From contig JAAXZN010000024.1 of the NCBI GenBank assembly GCA_012719855.1, positions 90,812 through 154,811 of the forward strand: 64,000 bases of DNA, given 5' to 3'. Of this stretch, positions 1-7,677 are shown one piece after another. Origin of the DNA: Serratia liquefaciens. GTDB lineage: Bacteria; Pseudomonadota; Gammaproteobacteria; Enterobacterales; Enterobacteriaceae. Position 1 is the first letter of the stretch, and the number at the start of each line of letters is the position of its first letter. The translations under genes and the position numbers were made by a program. A model generated the notes under the pieces. That model worked only from the letters and a program-made list of their open reading frames with translations. It did not search any database and was not told where the DNA came from.

Positions 1-1
1 C

Positions 2-586
2 GTTTCACGTCACCTTAGTCGCCAACTGGACGCTCCGCTGATTCATCAGCGTTACTCGCGTTTGGTCATTGACTGTAATCGGACTCCCGGCATTCCCAGC
101 TCCATACCTGAGCTGTCGGAGCTGACGCCGATCCCCGGCAACGTTGGCATTGCGGCCGAACAGGCACTGGCGCGCGAGCATGAGATTTTTCTGCCTTACC
201 ATCAGGCGATATCCGACAGTCTGGATGCGCGCCAGCGTAGCGGATTGCCGACGGCGATCGTTGCCATGCACAGCTTTACGCCGGTGTTTAAGGGCAATGC
301 GCGCCCATGGCAGGTAGGGCTGTTGTTCAACCGTCAACCGGAGTTCGCGCTGTTGCTGGCAGAGTTACTGCGTGAAGAAGGGGATTTGCAGGTGGGCGTC
401 AACGAGCCCTACGCCATGACCGACGCGACGGATTACACCCTGCCGGTGCATGCTGAGCGCCGGCAATTGCCCTATGTCGGTATCGAGATCCGCCAGGATC
501 TGCTTGCCGATCAACAAGGTCAACAGGCCTGGGCAGAACGCTTCGCCAGACTGTTACCGCAAGCCTGGCATCGCTGGCAAATTTGA
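2..586 (+). CDS. N-formylglutamate amidohydrolase family protein, 3' part
   Basis: The reading frame is open from the left edge, so the gene starts outside the window; 194 C-terminal residues are visible. The stretch RYSRLVIDCNR, at visible residues 18-28, is typical of the N-formylglutamate amidohydrolase (HutG-type) fold, followed by the acidic/His-rich region expected for a zinc-dependent amidase. The family hydrolyses N-formyl-L-glutamate to glutamate and formate at the end of one histidine degradation route, but many enterobacterial members sit away from hut genes and their substrate is unknown. No hut genes are visible here. The gene ends 73 bases before ycgR on the same strand. Family assignment is firm, exact substrate is not. 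Confidence 0.8.
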   Translation, partial: VSRHLSRQLDAPLIHQRYSRLVIDCNRTPGIPSSIPELSELTPIPGNVGIAAEQALAREHEIFLPYHQAISDSLDARQRSGLPTAIVAMHSFTPVFKGNARPWQVGLLFNRQPEFALLLAELLREEGDLQVGVNEPYAMTDATDYTLPVHAERRQLPYVGIEIRQDLLADQQGQQAWAERFARLLPQAWHRWQI

Positions 587-659
587 CTTTAGGAATATTC
601 CCAGTGATGATAACTGTAAGGAAAGTGTCAACGTCATTGGGAAGTGCCAGGAGCGTCAA

Positions 660-1373
660 GTGGAGCAGAATGATAACGGATTGTTTATCAAGCAGGAGCG
701 CTTTGAAGTACTGGCGATTCTGCGTGAGATTTGTAAACAACGCACGCCGCTACGGGTCGTAAATGAGAAACAGCAGTTTCAGAGTTTGTTATTGAGCGTC
801 GGGCCGGACAACATCGTGTTTAGCGGCGATGAGGCGGATACGGCGGTTGATGGCGAATGCACCATCGTGATTGAAAGCCATGACGCGAAGATCGAGTTCT
901 CCGTAGGTCGGGCCGAGTTCAGCCATCAGCAGGGCGTCAACGTTTGTTCAACCCAATTGCCGAAGCAGCTGGTTTACATCCAGCGCCGTCGCCAGTTCCG
1001 CGTGACGACCCCTCACTGGCGCCAGTTTTTGTGCAGTGGTGAATACGCCGATGGCAGTGAATATCAGTTGAGGATCCACGATCTGTCTGCCGGTGGTGTA
1101 GGGCTACGCGTTGATGGCCCGTTACCGCCAAACCTGCAGCCCGGGTTCCAGTTCAAAAAAGCTTTGTTGGATCTTGGCAGCTACGGCAGTTTCAAGGTCA
1201 ATATGGAGCTGGTGGTGATCAACGACGATCATGAGCTGGATGACGACGACAACATGGTGCATTTTTCACGCCTGTCGTGCCGCTTTATGAAACTGGGTTT
1301 GGCGATGGAAAGAAAAATTCAGAGTGCGGTGTTTGCGTTTGAATTGGACTTCAACAAAAAGAAAAAACGCTAA
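660..1373 (+). CDS. ycgR: Flagellar brake protein YcgR (PilZ, c-di-GMP receptor)
   Basis: 237 residues from a GTG start that has AGGAG six bases upstream (649-653); the frame is open further upstream but without a site of that quality. An N-terminal YcgR (PilZN) domain, about residues 10-100, is followed by a PilZ domain with the c-di-GMP binding motifs RRRQFR (109-114) and DLSAGGVGL (141-149). The E. coli homologue is 244 residues. In the family, YcgR loaded with c-di-GMP binds the flagellar motor and slows or biases rotation, linking high c-di-GMP to sessility. No flagellar genes are adjacent. A GGDEF cyclase occurs about 55 kb away in this window, but any functional link is speculative. 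Confidence 0.92.
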   Translation: MEQNDNGLFIKQERFEVLAILREICKQRTPLRVVNEKQQFQSLLLSVGPDNIVFSGDEADTAVDGECTIVIESHDAKIEFSVGRAEFSHQQGVNVCSTQLPKQLVYIQRRRQFRVTTPHWRQFLCSGEYADGSEYQLRIHDLSAGGVGLRVDGPLPPNLQPGFQFKKALLDLGSYGSFKVNMELVVINDDHELDDDDNMVHFSRLSCRFMKLGLAMERKIQSAVFAFELDFNKKKKR

Positions 1374-1384
1374 GTAAGACGCGA

Positions 1385-1402
1385 GGGGCAGCTGGCTGCC
1401 CC
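1385..1402. terminator. Hairpin between convergent ycgR and pdxK
   Basis: GGGGCAGC and GCTGCCCC (1385-1392, 1395-1402) form a compact GC-rich palindrome in the 41-base gap between the convergent ends of ycgR and pdxK. There is no clear T-run on either side, so termination may be weak or Rho-assisted. Confidence 0.45.
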
Positions 1403-1414
1403 GTCACTCCCGGC

Positions 1415-2254
1415 CTATTTCAAGGCGCGCAGGCTGCCAATTTCCTCCAGGCCGAAATGCTCCGCTTCCGCCAGAACATCACAAACTTCACCTCCGGCGG
1501 TCACGATCGCCTCATCGAGACTTTTCCCGTGCAGCAGATGGCTGACCAGCAACGCGGCAAACATATCGCCGGTGCCTTTGACCTTTGATTGAATTCTGGG
1601 GTGAGTATAGCTTTGCACTTCGTCGTGTTTGACCAGCAGTAACCCCAGTTGATCGTCGTTTTCCGCCACGCCCGGTGCGCTGGTTACCAACACCCACTCG
1701 GTGGTGTTATTGAGCAACGCCTGTGCGGCCTGCCGCGTCTGTTCCTGGGTGGTCAGAGGGTGACCGCAAAGCTGTTCCAGTTCGAAGCCGTTGGGGGTCA
1801 GGCCATTGGCCAATTGCAGGAAGGGGGAGCGATAGCAATCGACAATGCGCTTATCCACATACACCCCTTCGCCGTAATCGCCCATCACCGGATCGATATA
1901 AATCTTTATCTGCGGGTTGATCGCGCGCACACGCTGTAACCAGGCATCCAGAATATGGCACTGGTCGACATTGCCCAGATAACCGACAATCACCGCGCGG
2001 GTGCGATTCATCACGCCGCGGGCAAGCAAATCCGCCAGAAAACCGCCGAACCACTCGGCGGAGATCACGCCGCCGCTGGGCGCGCCGTAATAAGGGGGGC
2101 AACCGAACAGCACGCTGGGCACCTGCAGCACTTCCAGCCCTTTTTTCAACAGCGTGCGATAGGCTATCCCGTTGCCGACGCTGCCATACACCACCTGAGA
2201 TTGAATGCTGATGACATCAATCTGCGGCGGCTGTAATTGAGAAATTTGTTGCAT
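1415..2254 (-). CDS. pdxK: Pyridoxine/pyridoxal/pyridoxamine kinase
   Basis: 279 residues of the PfkB/ribokinase-like vitamin B6 kinase family. Visible features are IQSQVVYGSVGN (17-28), which matches PdxK better than PdxY, DPVMGD (121-126), TPNGFE (153-158) and the anion-hole/catalytic motif GTGD (227-230). The enzyme phosphorylates pyridoxal, pyridoxine and pyridoxamine with ATP in the salvage route to PLP. It is the last gene of a minus-strand operon, starting three bases after the amidotransferase stop codon. The divergent ptsJ-type MocR regulator two genes away fits the Salmonella arrangement, in which PtsJ represses pdxK. The choice of PdxK over PdxY rests on motif likeness and context. 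Confidence 0.88.
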   Translation of the reverse strand: MQQISQLQPPQIDVISIQSQVVYGSVGNGIAYRTLLKKGLEVLQVPSVLFGCPPYYGAPSGGVISAEWFGGFLADLLARGVMNRTRAVIVGYLGNVDQCHILDAWLQRVRAINPQIKIYIDPVMGDYGEGVYVDKRIVDCYRSPFLQLANGLTPNGFELEQLCGHPLTTQEQTRQAAQALLNNTTEWVLVTSAPGVAENDDQLGLLLVKHDEVQSYTHPRIQSKVKGTGDMFAALLVSHLLHGKSLDEAIVTAGGEVCDVLAEAEHFGLEEIGSLRALK

Positions 2255-2257
2255 CTA

Positions 2258-2971
2258 TCACTTCCTGGGTTCGATTTTATCCAACCAGCGCGCAAATACC
2301 TGGCGGGCGCGTTGCTCCAATTCTGTGCCGTAACGCGCAGCCTGTTGACGCAAAAGCTGCGGCACGATGCCGGCCAGCTCAAGTTCACAGGCATGGCCCA
2401 CCAGCCAGCGCTCAAGATCGCGGTGATCGGCTTCCAGATGGAACTGTAGCCCAAGGGCGAAATCCTGATACTCAAATGCCTGATTGGGGCAGATATCGGT
2501 ACCCGCCAGGCGGGTCGCGCCTTCGGGGATCATAAACATATCGCCGTGCCAGTGAAGCACCGGTGTGGAAGCCAGTGGCGCCAGCACCGAGTCTTCATTA
2601 TCCGTCAAGGTTAAGGGGGCATAACCGATCTCTTTCACACCGAGCGAAACGACCTCGGCACCCAACGCCTGGGCAATCACCTGCGCGCCGAGACAGACAC
2701 CGATCGTAGGCCGTTTTTGCTGTAAACGCTGGGTAACCAGTGCTAACTCATCGTTGAGAAACGCATAGTTTTGCTGGCCGGCAAAGTGCTGAGCGGCGCT
2801 GATCGGCCCGCCCAGCACCACCAGCAGGTCGGTATCCTCATTAACGATGGTGCGGATGTCGTCACGGCCTGCGTCGAAATAATCAATCTGATAGCCACGC
2901 AATGACAGCAGTGAGCCCAGAATGCCGAGGTTTTCAAAATTCACATGTCGGATCGCGACAACTTTTTTCAT
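2258..2971 (-). CDS. Class I glutamine amidotransferase (GMP synthase-like)
   Basis: 237 residues with a complete class I GATase triad: nucleophile Cys93 in GVCLGAQ, and His178/Glu180 in LQFHLE. The conserved LGGP loop is near residues 53-56. This fold releases ammonia from glutamine; stand-alone members often act on gamma-glutamyl compounds or pair with an unknown synthase. It sits between an 85-residue protein, which it overlaps by four bases (ATGA), and pdxK, three bases downstream. Translation of the three genes is therefore probably coupled. No synthase partner is encoded nearby. A link to vitamin B6 metabolism is inferred only from the operon. The real substrate is unknown. Confidence 0.82.
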   Translation of the reverse strand: MKKVVAIRHVNFENLGILGSLLSLRGYQIDYFDAGRDDIRTIVNEDTDLLVVLGGPISAAQHFAGQQNYAFLNDELALVTQRLQQKRPTIGVCLGAQVIAQALGAEVVSLGVKEIGYAPLTLTDNEDSVLAPLASTPVLHWHGDMFMIPEGATRLAGTDICPNQAFEYQDFALGLQFHLEADHRDLERWLVGHACELELAGIVPQLLRQQAARYGTELEQRARQVFARWLDKIEPRK

Positions 2972-3225
2972 TGTTGTGGTGCCTCTTGGCTATGGGGGTA
3001 AGGTTCCAGTTCCAGCGTATCGCCCAGGATGGTGATACCGCCAAGGCCGCTTTGATAAACTATCCGGCGCTCTTTGACCTGGCTGATACTCAACTGGTAG
3101 CCCTGATCGGCAGGGAACAGCGCCTGAGCCTGCTGCAGCTGCTCGGCGGCCCAGGGCGTGAACATCTGCAAGCGGCCAAAGGCTTTTCCGCCCTGTTTAA
3201 TATCCAGTACGTAATGTTTTTCCAT
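2968..3225 (-). CDS. Small conserved-looking protein, first gene of the pdxK operon
   Basis: 85 residues, soluble, no signal peptide and no membrane segment; I do not recognise the family. It starts with ATG and its stop codon overlaps the start of the amidotransferase gene (ATGA), which supports it as a real gene. The composition is ordinary for a small cytoplasmic protein (MEKHYVLDIKQGGKAFGRLQ at the start). Its promoter must lie in the 68-base gap shared with ptsJ, so it is the first gene under the likely control of that regulator. Confidence 0.7.
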   Translation of the reverse strand: MEKHYVLDIKQGGKAFGRLQMFTPWAAEQLQQAQALFPADQGYQLSISQVKERRIVYQSGLGGITILGDTLELEPYPHSQEAPQQ

Positions 3226-3293
3226 TTTTACCCCTTAACTTTTTCGTTCGAAACAGGTAATCTATTTTGAACTAATACAAGAAGGTTTTATGT

Positions 3294-4598
3294 ATGAGCT
3301 CATTGTATGCAAAAGGCGGCAGCGCTGTCCAGATTGCTGAACAGATCAGCACGCAGATAAAGCAGGGGGATCTGCAGCCGGGTGACCTGCTGCCGCCGGT
3401 GCGTCAATTGGCCGGGGAGTTGGGGGTCAACCCCAATACCGTCGCCAGCGCCTATGCCAAGCTGCGCGATGCCGGTTTGGTGGCTACTCGCGGGCGAGCC
3501 GGAACTCAGGTACTAGAGCAACCTTTAATGACGGTGCGTAATGTTCGGCAAGTGCCGGAGGGCATGAGGGATTTGGCGAGTGGTAATCTGGATGCCGCAC
3601 TGCTGCCGGCCCTGTCGCTGGGTGCCGAAGACGTTTTCCCGCAGCAGACCGGTTATGACGTCAGCGGGGATTTACCGGCGCTGTGCCGGCTTGCCGGCGA
3701 CTGGTTAAGCCAACAAGGGGCAGAGTTGGGTGAACCGGCGGTGTTTTCCGGCGCGCTGGACGCTATCGAAAAGGCGTTGCGTATTCATGCGGCGCCGGGC
3801 GCCTCGGTGTGGGTGGAAGATCCCTGCTGGCCACCGTTACTGACGCTGTTGCGGCATCTGCGGCTGAAGCCTTTGCCGTTACCGGTTGATGAACAAGGGT
3901 GCCGCTTGCCGGAAAAAGAGGCCGCACCGCTGGGGGCCGCGGTGATCATGACGCCTCGGGCACAGAACCCGACCGGCATGTCATTGAGCGCGGGCCGGGC
4001 CGCGAGTTGGCGGGAATTCCTGTCGCAAAACCCTGGCTGTCTGGCGATCGTCGATGACTTCTGGGGACCACTGTCGCAGCGGCCGCTGCATTTGCCCTTT
4101 GCCGCAGACAATGGCCTGTATGTGTTATCGCTGAGCAAGTTCCTCAGCCCGGATCTGCGAATTGCGCTGGCCTGCGGCAAGCCGCAACTGCTGCAGACCA
4201 TGCGGGCGGATCAATACATTCGCGAGCGTTGGGTCAGCCATATCCTGCAGCAGATTGCGGTTAAACTGTGGACGCAGGCCCGGCAAGAGGGGTTGTTTGC
4301 ACGGGCGCAGCAAACTTATCAGCAGCGGCGTGACGATTTGTCCGAGCGGCTGCACGCATTGACCGGCGGGCCGGTGTCGCCGGGAGAGGGAGTGCATATC
4401 TGGTTGCCGGTGCGTTCAGAAGCCGCCGCCAGCCAAATGATGGCGCAGCGCGGCTGGCTGGTGCAGAGCGGCGAACCCTTCCGTCTGAAAAGCGGCCCGG
4501 CGATCCGCATCAGTCTGGCTAACCTTGAGCCGGCGCAGCTGGAAACGCTGGCTCAGGATCTGGCCGTCGCCATCGGTGCCGGCACCGTGGTTAACTGA
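3294..4598 (+). CDS. ptsJ: MocR/GntR-family regulator, PtsJ-like
   Basis: 434 residues: a GntR winged helix-turn-helix (about 5-75), a linker, then a fold-type I aminotransferase domain (about 95-430). The aminotransferase part keeps NPTG (225-228), DD at 254-255 and the PLP-binding lysine in SLSK (Lys282), followed at the usual distance by Arg. MocR proteins sense PLP or related ligands. Salmonella PtsJ is reported to repress the vitamin B6 salvage kinase gene pdxK. Here it is divergent from an operon ending in pdxK, which fits that role. The ATG at 3294 follows an AAGAAGG ribosome site. An orthologous function is likely but inferred. Confidence 0.85.
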   Translation: MSSLYAKGGSAVQIAEQISTQIKQGDLQPGDLLPPVRQLAGELGVNPNTVASAYAKLRDAGLVATRGRAGTQVLEQPLMTVRNVRQVPEGMRDLASGNLDAALLPALSLGAEDVFPQQTGYDVSGDLPALCRLAGDWLSQQGAELGEPAVFSGALDAIEKALRIHAAPGASVWVEDPCWPPLLTLLRHLRLKPLPLPVDEQGCRLPEKEAAPLGAAVIMTPRAQNPTGMSLSAGRAASWREFLSQNPGCLAIVDDFWGPLSQRPLHLPFAADNGLYVLSLSKFLSPDLRIALACGKPQLLQTMRADQYIRERWVSHILQQIAVKLWTQARQEGLFARAQQTYQQRRDDLSERLHALTGGPVSPGEGVHIWLPVRSEAAASQMMAQRGWLVQSGEPFRLKSGPAIRISLANLEPAQLETLAQDLAVAIGAGTVVN

Positions 4599-4599
4599 A

Positions 4600-5583
4600 T
4601 CAAACAGCCTCACCCGCTAACGCCAGCAATTGCAGAGAGGCAAGGCGGGCGGCAGGCTGGCTGATGGGGGTATCAATCACAAACTCCTCTACGCCGTACT
4701 GCTGGTGCAACTGATCCAGCTGTTGGCGCACCTGCCGGGCGGTACCCAGCAGAATGTGGCTTTCGCGCGGTTCGATACGGTAATCGGTAGCGCCGGCCTG
4801 TTGCACAAAGCTTTCCGCCTGCTCCAGGCTGCCGACGGTCACGCTTTGCCCGCCGGTCACGTGGACACGGTACTGCTGGATCCCGGCTGCCAGATCTTTA
4901 GCCTGGCTTTCGCTGTCGGCGACGATCGCCGCCACCGCCAACAGGGCTTTGCGTCCACCGCTTTGCTCACTGTAGTGGGCCAGCGCCCGACGGATATCCT
5001 CCGGGTTACCGTTGAGATGGGCGGCAAACACAAAGGCCCAGCCGTGTTCGGCGGCCAGTTGGGCGCTTTCGTTGCTGGCGCCCAGCAGAAAGCGTTGCGC
5101 CGGTTGCACCGGCTGTGGCGTGGCGCTCAGGCCAGGCTGCGCATCATCGTTCAGATAGGCATTGAGCTGCGCGAGCTGTTGAGGGAAGTCAGGCTTATTC
5201 TGCTGATCGTGCGCGGCCTGCAGCGCCTGAGTCGACAGCGGTAGCCCGCCTGGCGCTTTTCCCACGCCCAAATCAACCCGGCCCGGTGCCAGCGTGGCCA
5301 GCAGATTGAAATTTTCCGCCACCTTATAAGCGCTGTAATGTTGCAGCATGACGCCGCCGGAGCCGATACGGATCCGCGAGGTTTGTCCGAGCAAATAGGC
5401 AATCAGCACTTCCGGGGAAGGGCAAGCCAGCTGCGGGGTATTGTGATGCTCCGCCAGCCAAAAACGGCGGTACCCCCAAACCTCCGCCTGCTGTGCCAGA
5501 TGCAGCGTGCGCTTGAGCGCCTCGGCGGCGCTTTCTCCTTCGGCAATCGGACTTTTTTCCAACACGCTCAGGGCATAAGCCAT
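4600..5583 (-). CDS. Luciferase-like flavin-dependent monooxygenase (LLM class)
   Basis: 327 residues with the bacterial luciferase-like barrel. Family landmarks are the start region ending in FWLAEHHN (about 41-48), the IRIGSGGVMLQHYSAYKVAE segment, and GRVDLGVGKAPGG. These match the MsnO8/YhbW-type single-gene LLM oxidoreductases, which use reduced FMN and oxygen on substrates that are mostly unknown. No flavin reductase gene is adjacent. Its stop codon lies next to the ptsJ stop in a tail-to-tail arrangement, so they are separate units. Function beyond the superfamily cannot be assigned. Confidence 0.82.
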   Translation of the reverse strand: MAYALSVLEKSPIAEGESAAEALKRTLHLAQQAEVWGYRRFWLAEHHNTPQLACPSPEVLIAYLLGQTSRIRIGSGGVMLQHYSAYKVAENFNLLATLAPGRVDLGVGKAPGGLPLSTQALQAAHDQQNKPDFPQQLAQLNAYLNDDAQPGLSATPQPVQPAQRFLLGASNESAQLAAEHGWAFVFAAHLNGNPEDIRRALAHYSEQSGGRKALLAVAAIVADSESQAKDLAAGIQQYRVHVTGGQSVTVGSLEQAESFVQQAGATDYRIEPRESHILLGTARQVRQQLDQLHQQYGVEEFVIDTPISQPAARLASLQLLALAGEAV

Positions 5584-5739
5584 TTTCCTGTTCCTTTCTC
5601 ATCGATGATTGATGACAAATACCATGCAGGATGCCGCCGGCTTAATATTGATTGGAGATAGGATATTCCATTGATAAAAAACGGATTTAGATATGCACAG
5701 GGTGGTAAAGGGGCGCGTGGTTGACGCGCCCGATTCACA

Positions 5740-6573
5740 TCAGGATTCCAGCCAGGCCTTCAGGCGAATAGCGTCGCTGTAGTGGCCGTAGCGCTGCTTT
5801 GAACCCAGGAGGATCATCACCACCGGCTGCCCCTTGATCAGGGTTCGCATCACCAGACAGTGACCGGCTTCGTTGGTGAAACCGGTCTTTTGCAGCTGAA
5901 TTTTCCAGGCGGGATTGTTGATCAGCCCATTGGAACTGCGATAAACCAGTTGGCCGCGACCAGGCCGGACGATTTGTTGCCTGTCGGTGCTGAAACGGCG
6001 AATGGTCTGATAACGGTAGGCGTGATTAACCATTTTCAGCAGATCATTGGCGCTGGCAACGTTGCGCGGCGTCAGGCCGGTCGGATCGTAAAAACGGGCG
6101 TGTTTCATGCCGAGGGTGCGGGCTTTCTGATTCATTTTCGCCACAAAGGCTTTTCGTCCGCCGGGATAGCTGCGGCTCAACGCGGCCGCCGCACGATTTT
6201 CCGATGACATCAGGGCGATGTGCAGCATATCGCGACGGCTGAGAATGGAGCCCAGGGTCAGGCGCGAATGGGTCTTCTTGAGCAGATCGCGGTCGGCAGG
6301 AGTGACTTTTATCGGGTTGCCCAGCGGGCGTTTGCTGTCCAATACCACCATGGCGGTCATCAATTTGCTCAGCGATGCTATCGGCACCACGCGGTTGGCT
6401 TGTTTCTGATACAGCGTTTTGCCGGTTCGCTGATTGACCACCAACACCGAAGCAGAGTGAAGCGCCAGCGGCGCAGCGGCCTGTGCAGAGGGGGAAACCA
6501 ACAACAGCGTGAGAATCAAACTGACGCCGAAACCTGAGGTGGAAAAGCGAAAAAGGGAATTCAATAAATGCAT
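5740..6573 (-). CDS. pbpG: D-alanyl-D-alanine endopeptidase (PBP7/8)
   Basis: 277 residues from the ATG at 6573, the most signal-peptide-like start: a basic N-terminus, a hydrophobic stretch LILTLLLV, and a cleavage site near SAQA (29-32). A GTG 54 bases upstream (6627) stays open as an alternative, and neither start has a strong ribosome site. The serine-transpeptidase motifs are all present: SLSK (67-70), SEN (124-126) and KTG (229-231). The protein is a periplasmic low-molecular-weight penicillin-binding protein that cleaves D-Ala-meso-DAP cross-links in peptidoglycan. E. coli PbpG is about 310 residues; this one lacks the low-complexity tail. It is a single gene. Confidence 0.9.
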   Translation of the reverse strand: MHLLNSLFRFSTSGFGVSLILTLLLVSPSAQAAAPLALHSASVLVVNQRTGKTLYQKQANRVVPIASLSKLMTAMVVLDSKRPLGNPIKVTPADRDLLKKTHSRLTLGSILSRRDMLHIALMSSENRAAAALSRSYPGGRKAFVAKMNQKARTLGMKHARFYDPTGLTPRNVASANDLLKMVNHAYRYQTIRRFSTDRQQIVRPGRGQLVYRSSNGLINNPAWKIQLQKTGFTNEAGHCLVMRTLIKGQPVVMILLGSKQRYGHYSDAIRLKAWLES

Positions 6574-6736
6574 GGCAACCGTGACTATGTTCCTGACTGA
6601 TGAATAAATATCAGCAAGAGTCTGCACAGCAAATGTGGAGAAAATAAGGTGACCCTTGCGGATCTGAAAACCCGGCGGTGACGTTCTGGCGTGAGGGTAA
6701 GGCAGGGAGGCGGCGATGCGCCTCCCTGGCAGGGCA

Positions 6737-7651
6737 TCAATACACTTCTGGCACGACCATGTTATCCGGGACCGGGTTGCGGCTGTAGTCCGGGCTGCGT
6801 TTGCGTGGCGGCAGGGTGATCACGTTGCCTTCGGCCTCTTCGTAAGGCAGTTGCTTAAGCAGATGGCTGATACAGTTCAGCCGGGCCTTTTTCTTGTCGA
6901 CACCCTGAACCACCCACCATGGCGCCTCAGGAATGTTAGTGCGCGCTAACATGACCTCCTTGGCCTCGGTGTAATCCTCCCAGCGACGGCGGCTCTCTAA
7001 ATCCATCGGGCTGAGCTTCCACTGCTTGAGCGGATCGTGGATGCGACTGAGGAAACGCAGTTCCTGCTCATCGTCGGTGATCGAGAACCAATACTTGACG
7101 ATTTGAATGCCGCTGCGCGTCAGCATCTTCTCGAACTCCGGCACGCTGCGGAAAAACTCTTCGTATTCCTCGTCGTTGCAAAAGCCCATCACTTTTTCCA
7201 CTCCGGCACGGTTGTACCAGCTGCGATCGAACAACACCATTTCGCCGGCGGCCGGCAGGTGAGCGATATAGCGCTGGAAGTACCACTGGGTACGTTCGCG
7301 GTCGTTGGGGGCCGGCAGCGCGGCCACACGGCAGGTACGCGGGTTCAGACGCTGGGTGATGCGTTTGATCACGCCGCCCTTGCCGGCGGCATCGCGGCCT
7401 TCAAAGATGATCACCAGACGGTGGCCGGTACGCATCACCCAGTCCTGCAGTTTGACCAGCTCACCCTGTAGCCGCAGCAACTCGCGAAAGTACTGTTTGC
7501 GCCAGGCTTTTTTCTGGTCGCTGTCCACCTCGGTGTCGTCAAAGCGCAGGTCGTCCAGTTCCATTTCCAGCTCTTCGTCATAGCTGTCGTAGAATTCCTG
7601 CAGCAGGCGCTGGTTGAAGGTGTCGTCGTGATTAAATTCATGCATAGCCAT
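6737..7651 (-). CDS. ppk2: Polyphosphate kinase 2
   Basis: 304 residues of the PPK2 family. The Walker A-like GRDAAGKGG is at 85-93 and the lid motif DRSWYNRAG at 142-150, the latter with the conserved arginines. The single-domain length of about 300 fits class I enzymes, which use polyphosphate to phosphorylate nucleoside diphosphates, or make polyphosphate in reverse. The N-terminus is strongly acidic (residues 24-46). It follows the PiT phosphate transporter gene by 26 bases on the same strand, so phosphate uptake and polyphosphate handling are probably co-transcribed, and possibly PhoB-controlled through the site at 9366-9383. The direction of catalysis is not readable from the sequence. 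Confidence 0.92.
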   Translation of the reverse strand: MAMHEFNHDDTFNQRLLQEFYDSYDEELEMELDDLRFDDTEVDSDQKKAWRKQYFRELLRLQGELVKLQDWVMRTGHRLVIIFEGRDAAGKGGVIKRITQRLNPRTCRVAALPAPNDRERTQWYFQRYIAHLPAAGEMVLFDRSWYNRAGVEKVMGFCNDEEYEEFFRSVPEFEKMLTRSGIQIVKYWFSITDDEQELRFLSRIHDPLKQWKLSPMDLESRRRWEDYTEAKEVMLARTNIPEAPWWVVQGVDKKKARLNCISHLLKQLPYEEAEGNVITLPPRKRSPDYSRNPVPDNMVVPEVY

Positions 7652-7677
7652 AGTTGATTCTCCGTGTTAGCCCGGTT

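Noticed and set aside
450..659. N-terminal extension of YcgR
   Set aside because: The open frame overlaps the preceding gene and lacks PilZN likeness; GTG at 660 has the proper ribosome site and gives the family length.
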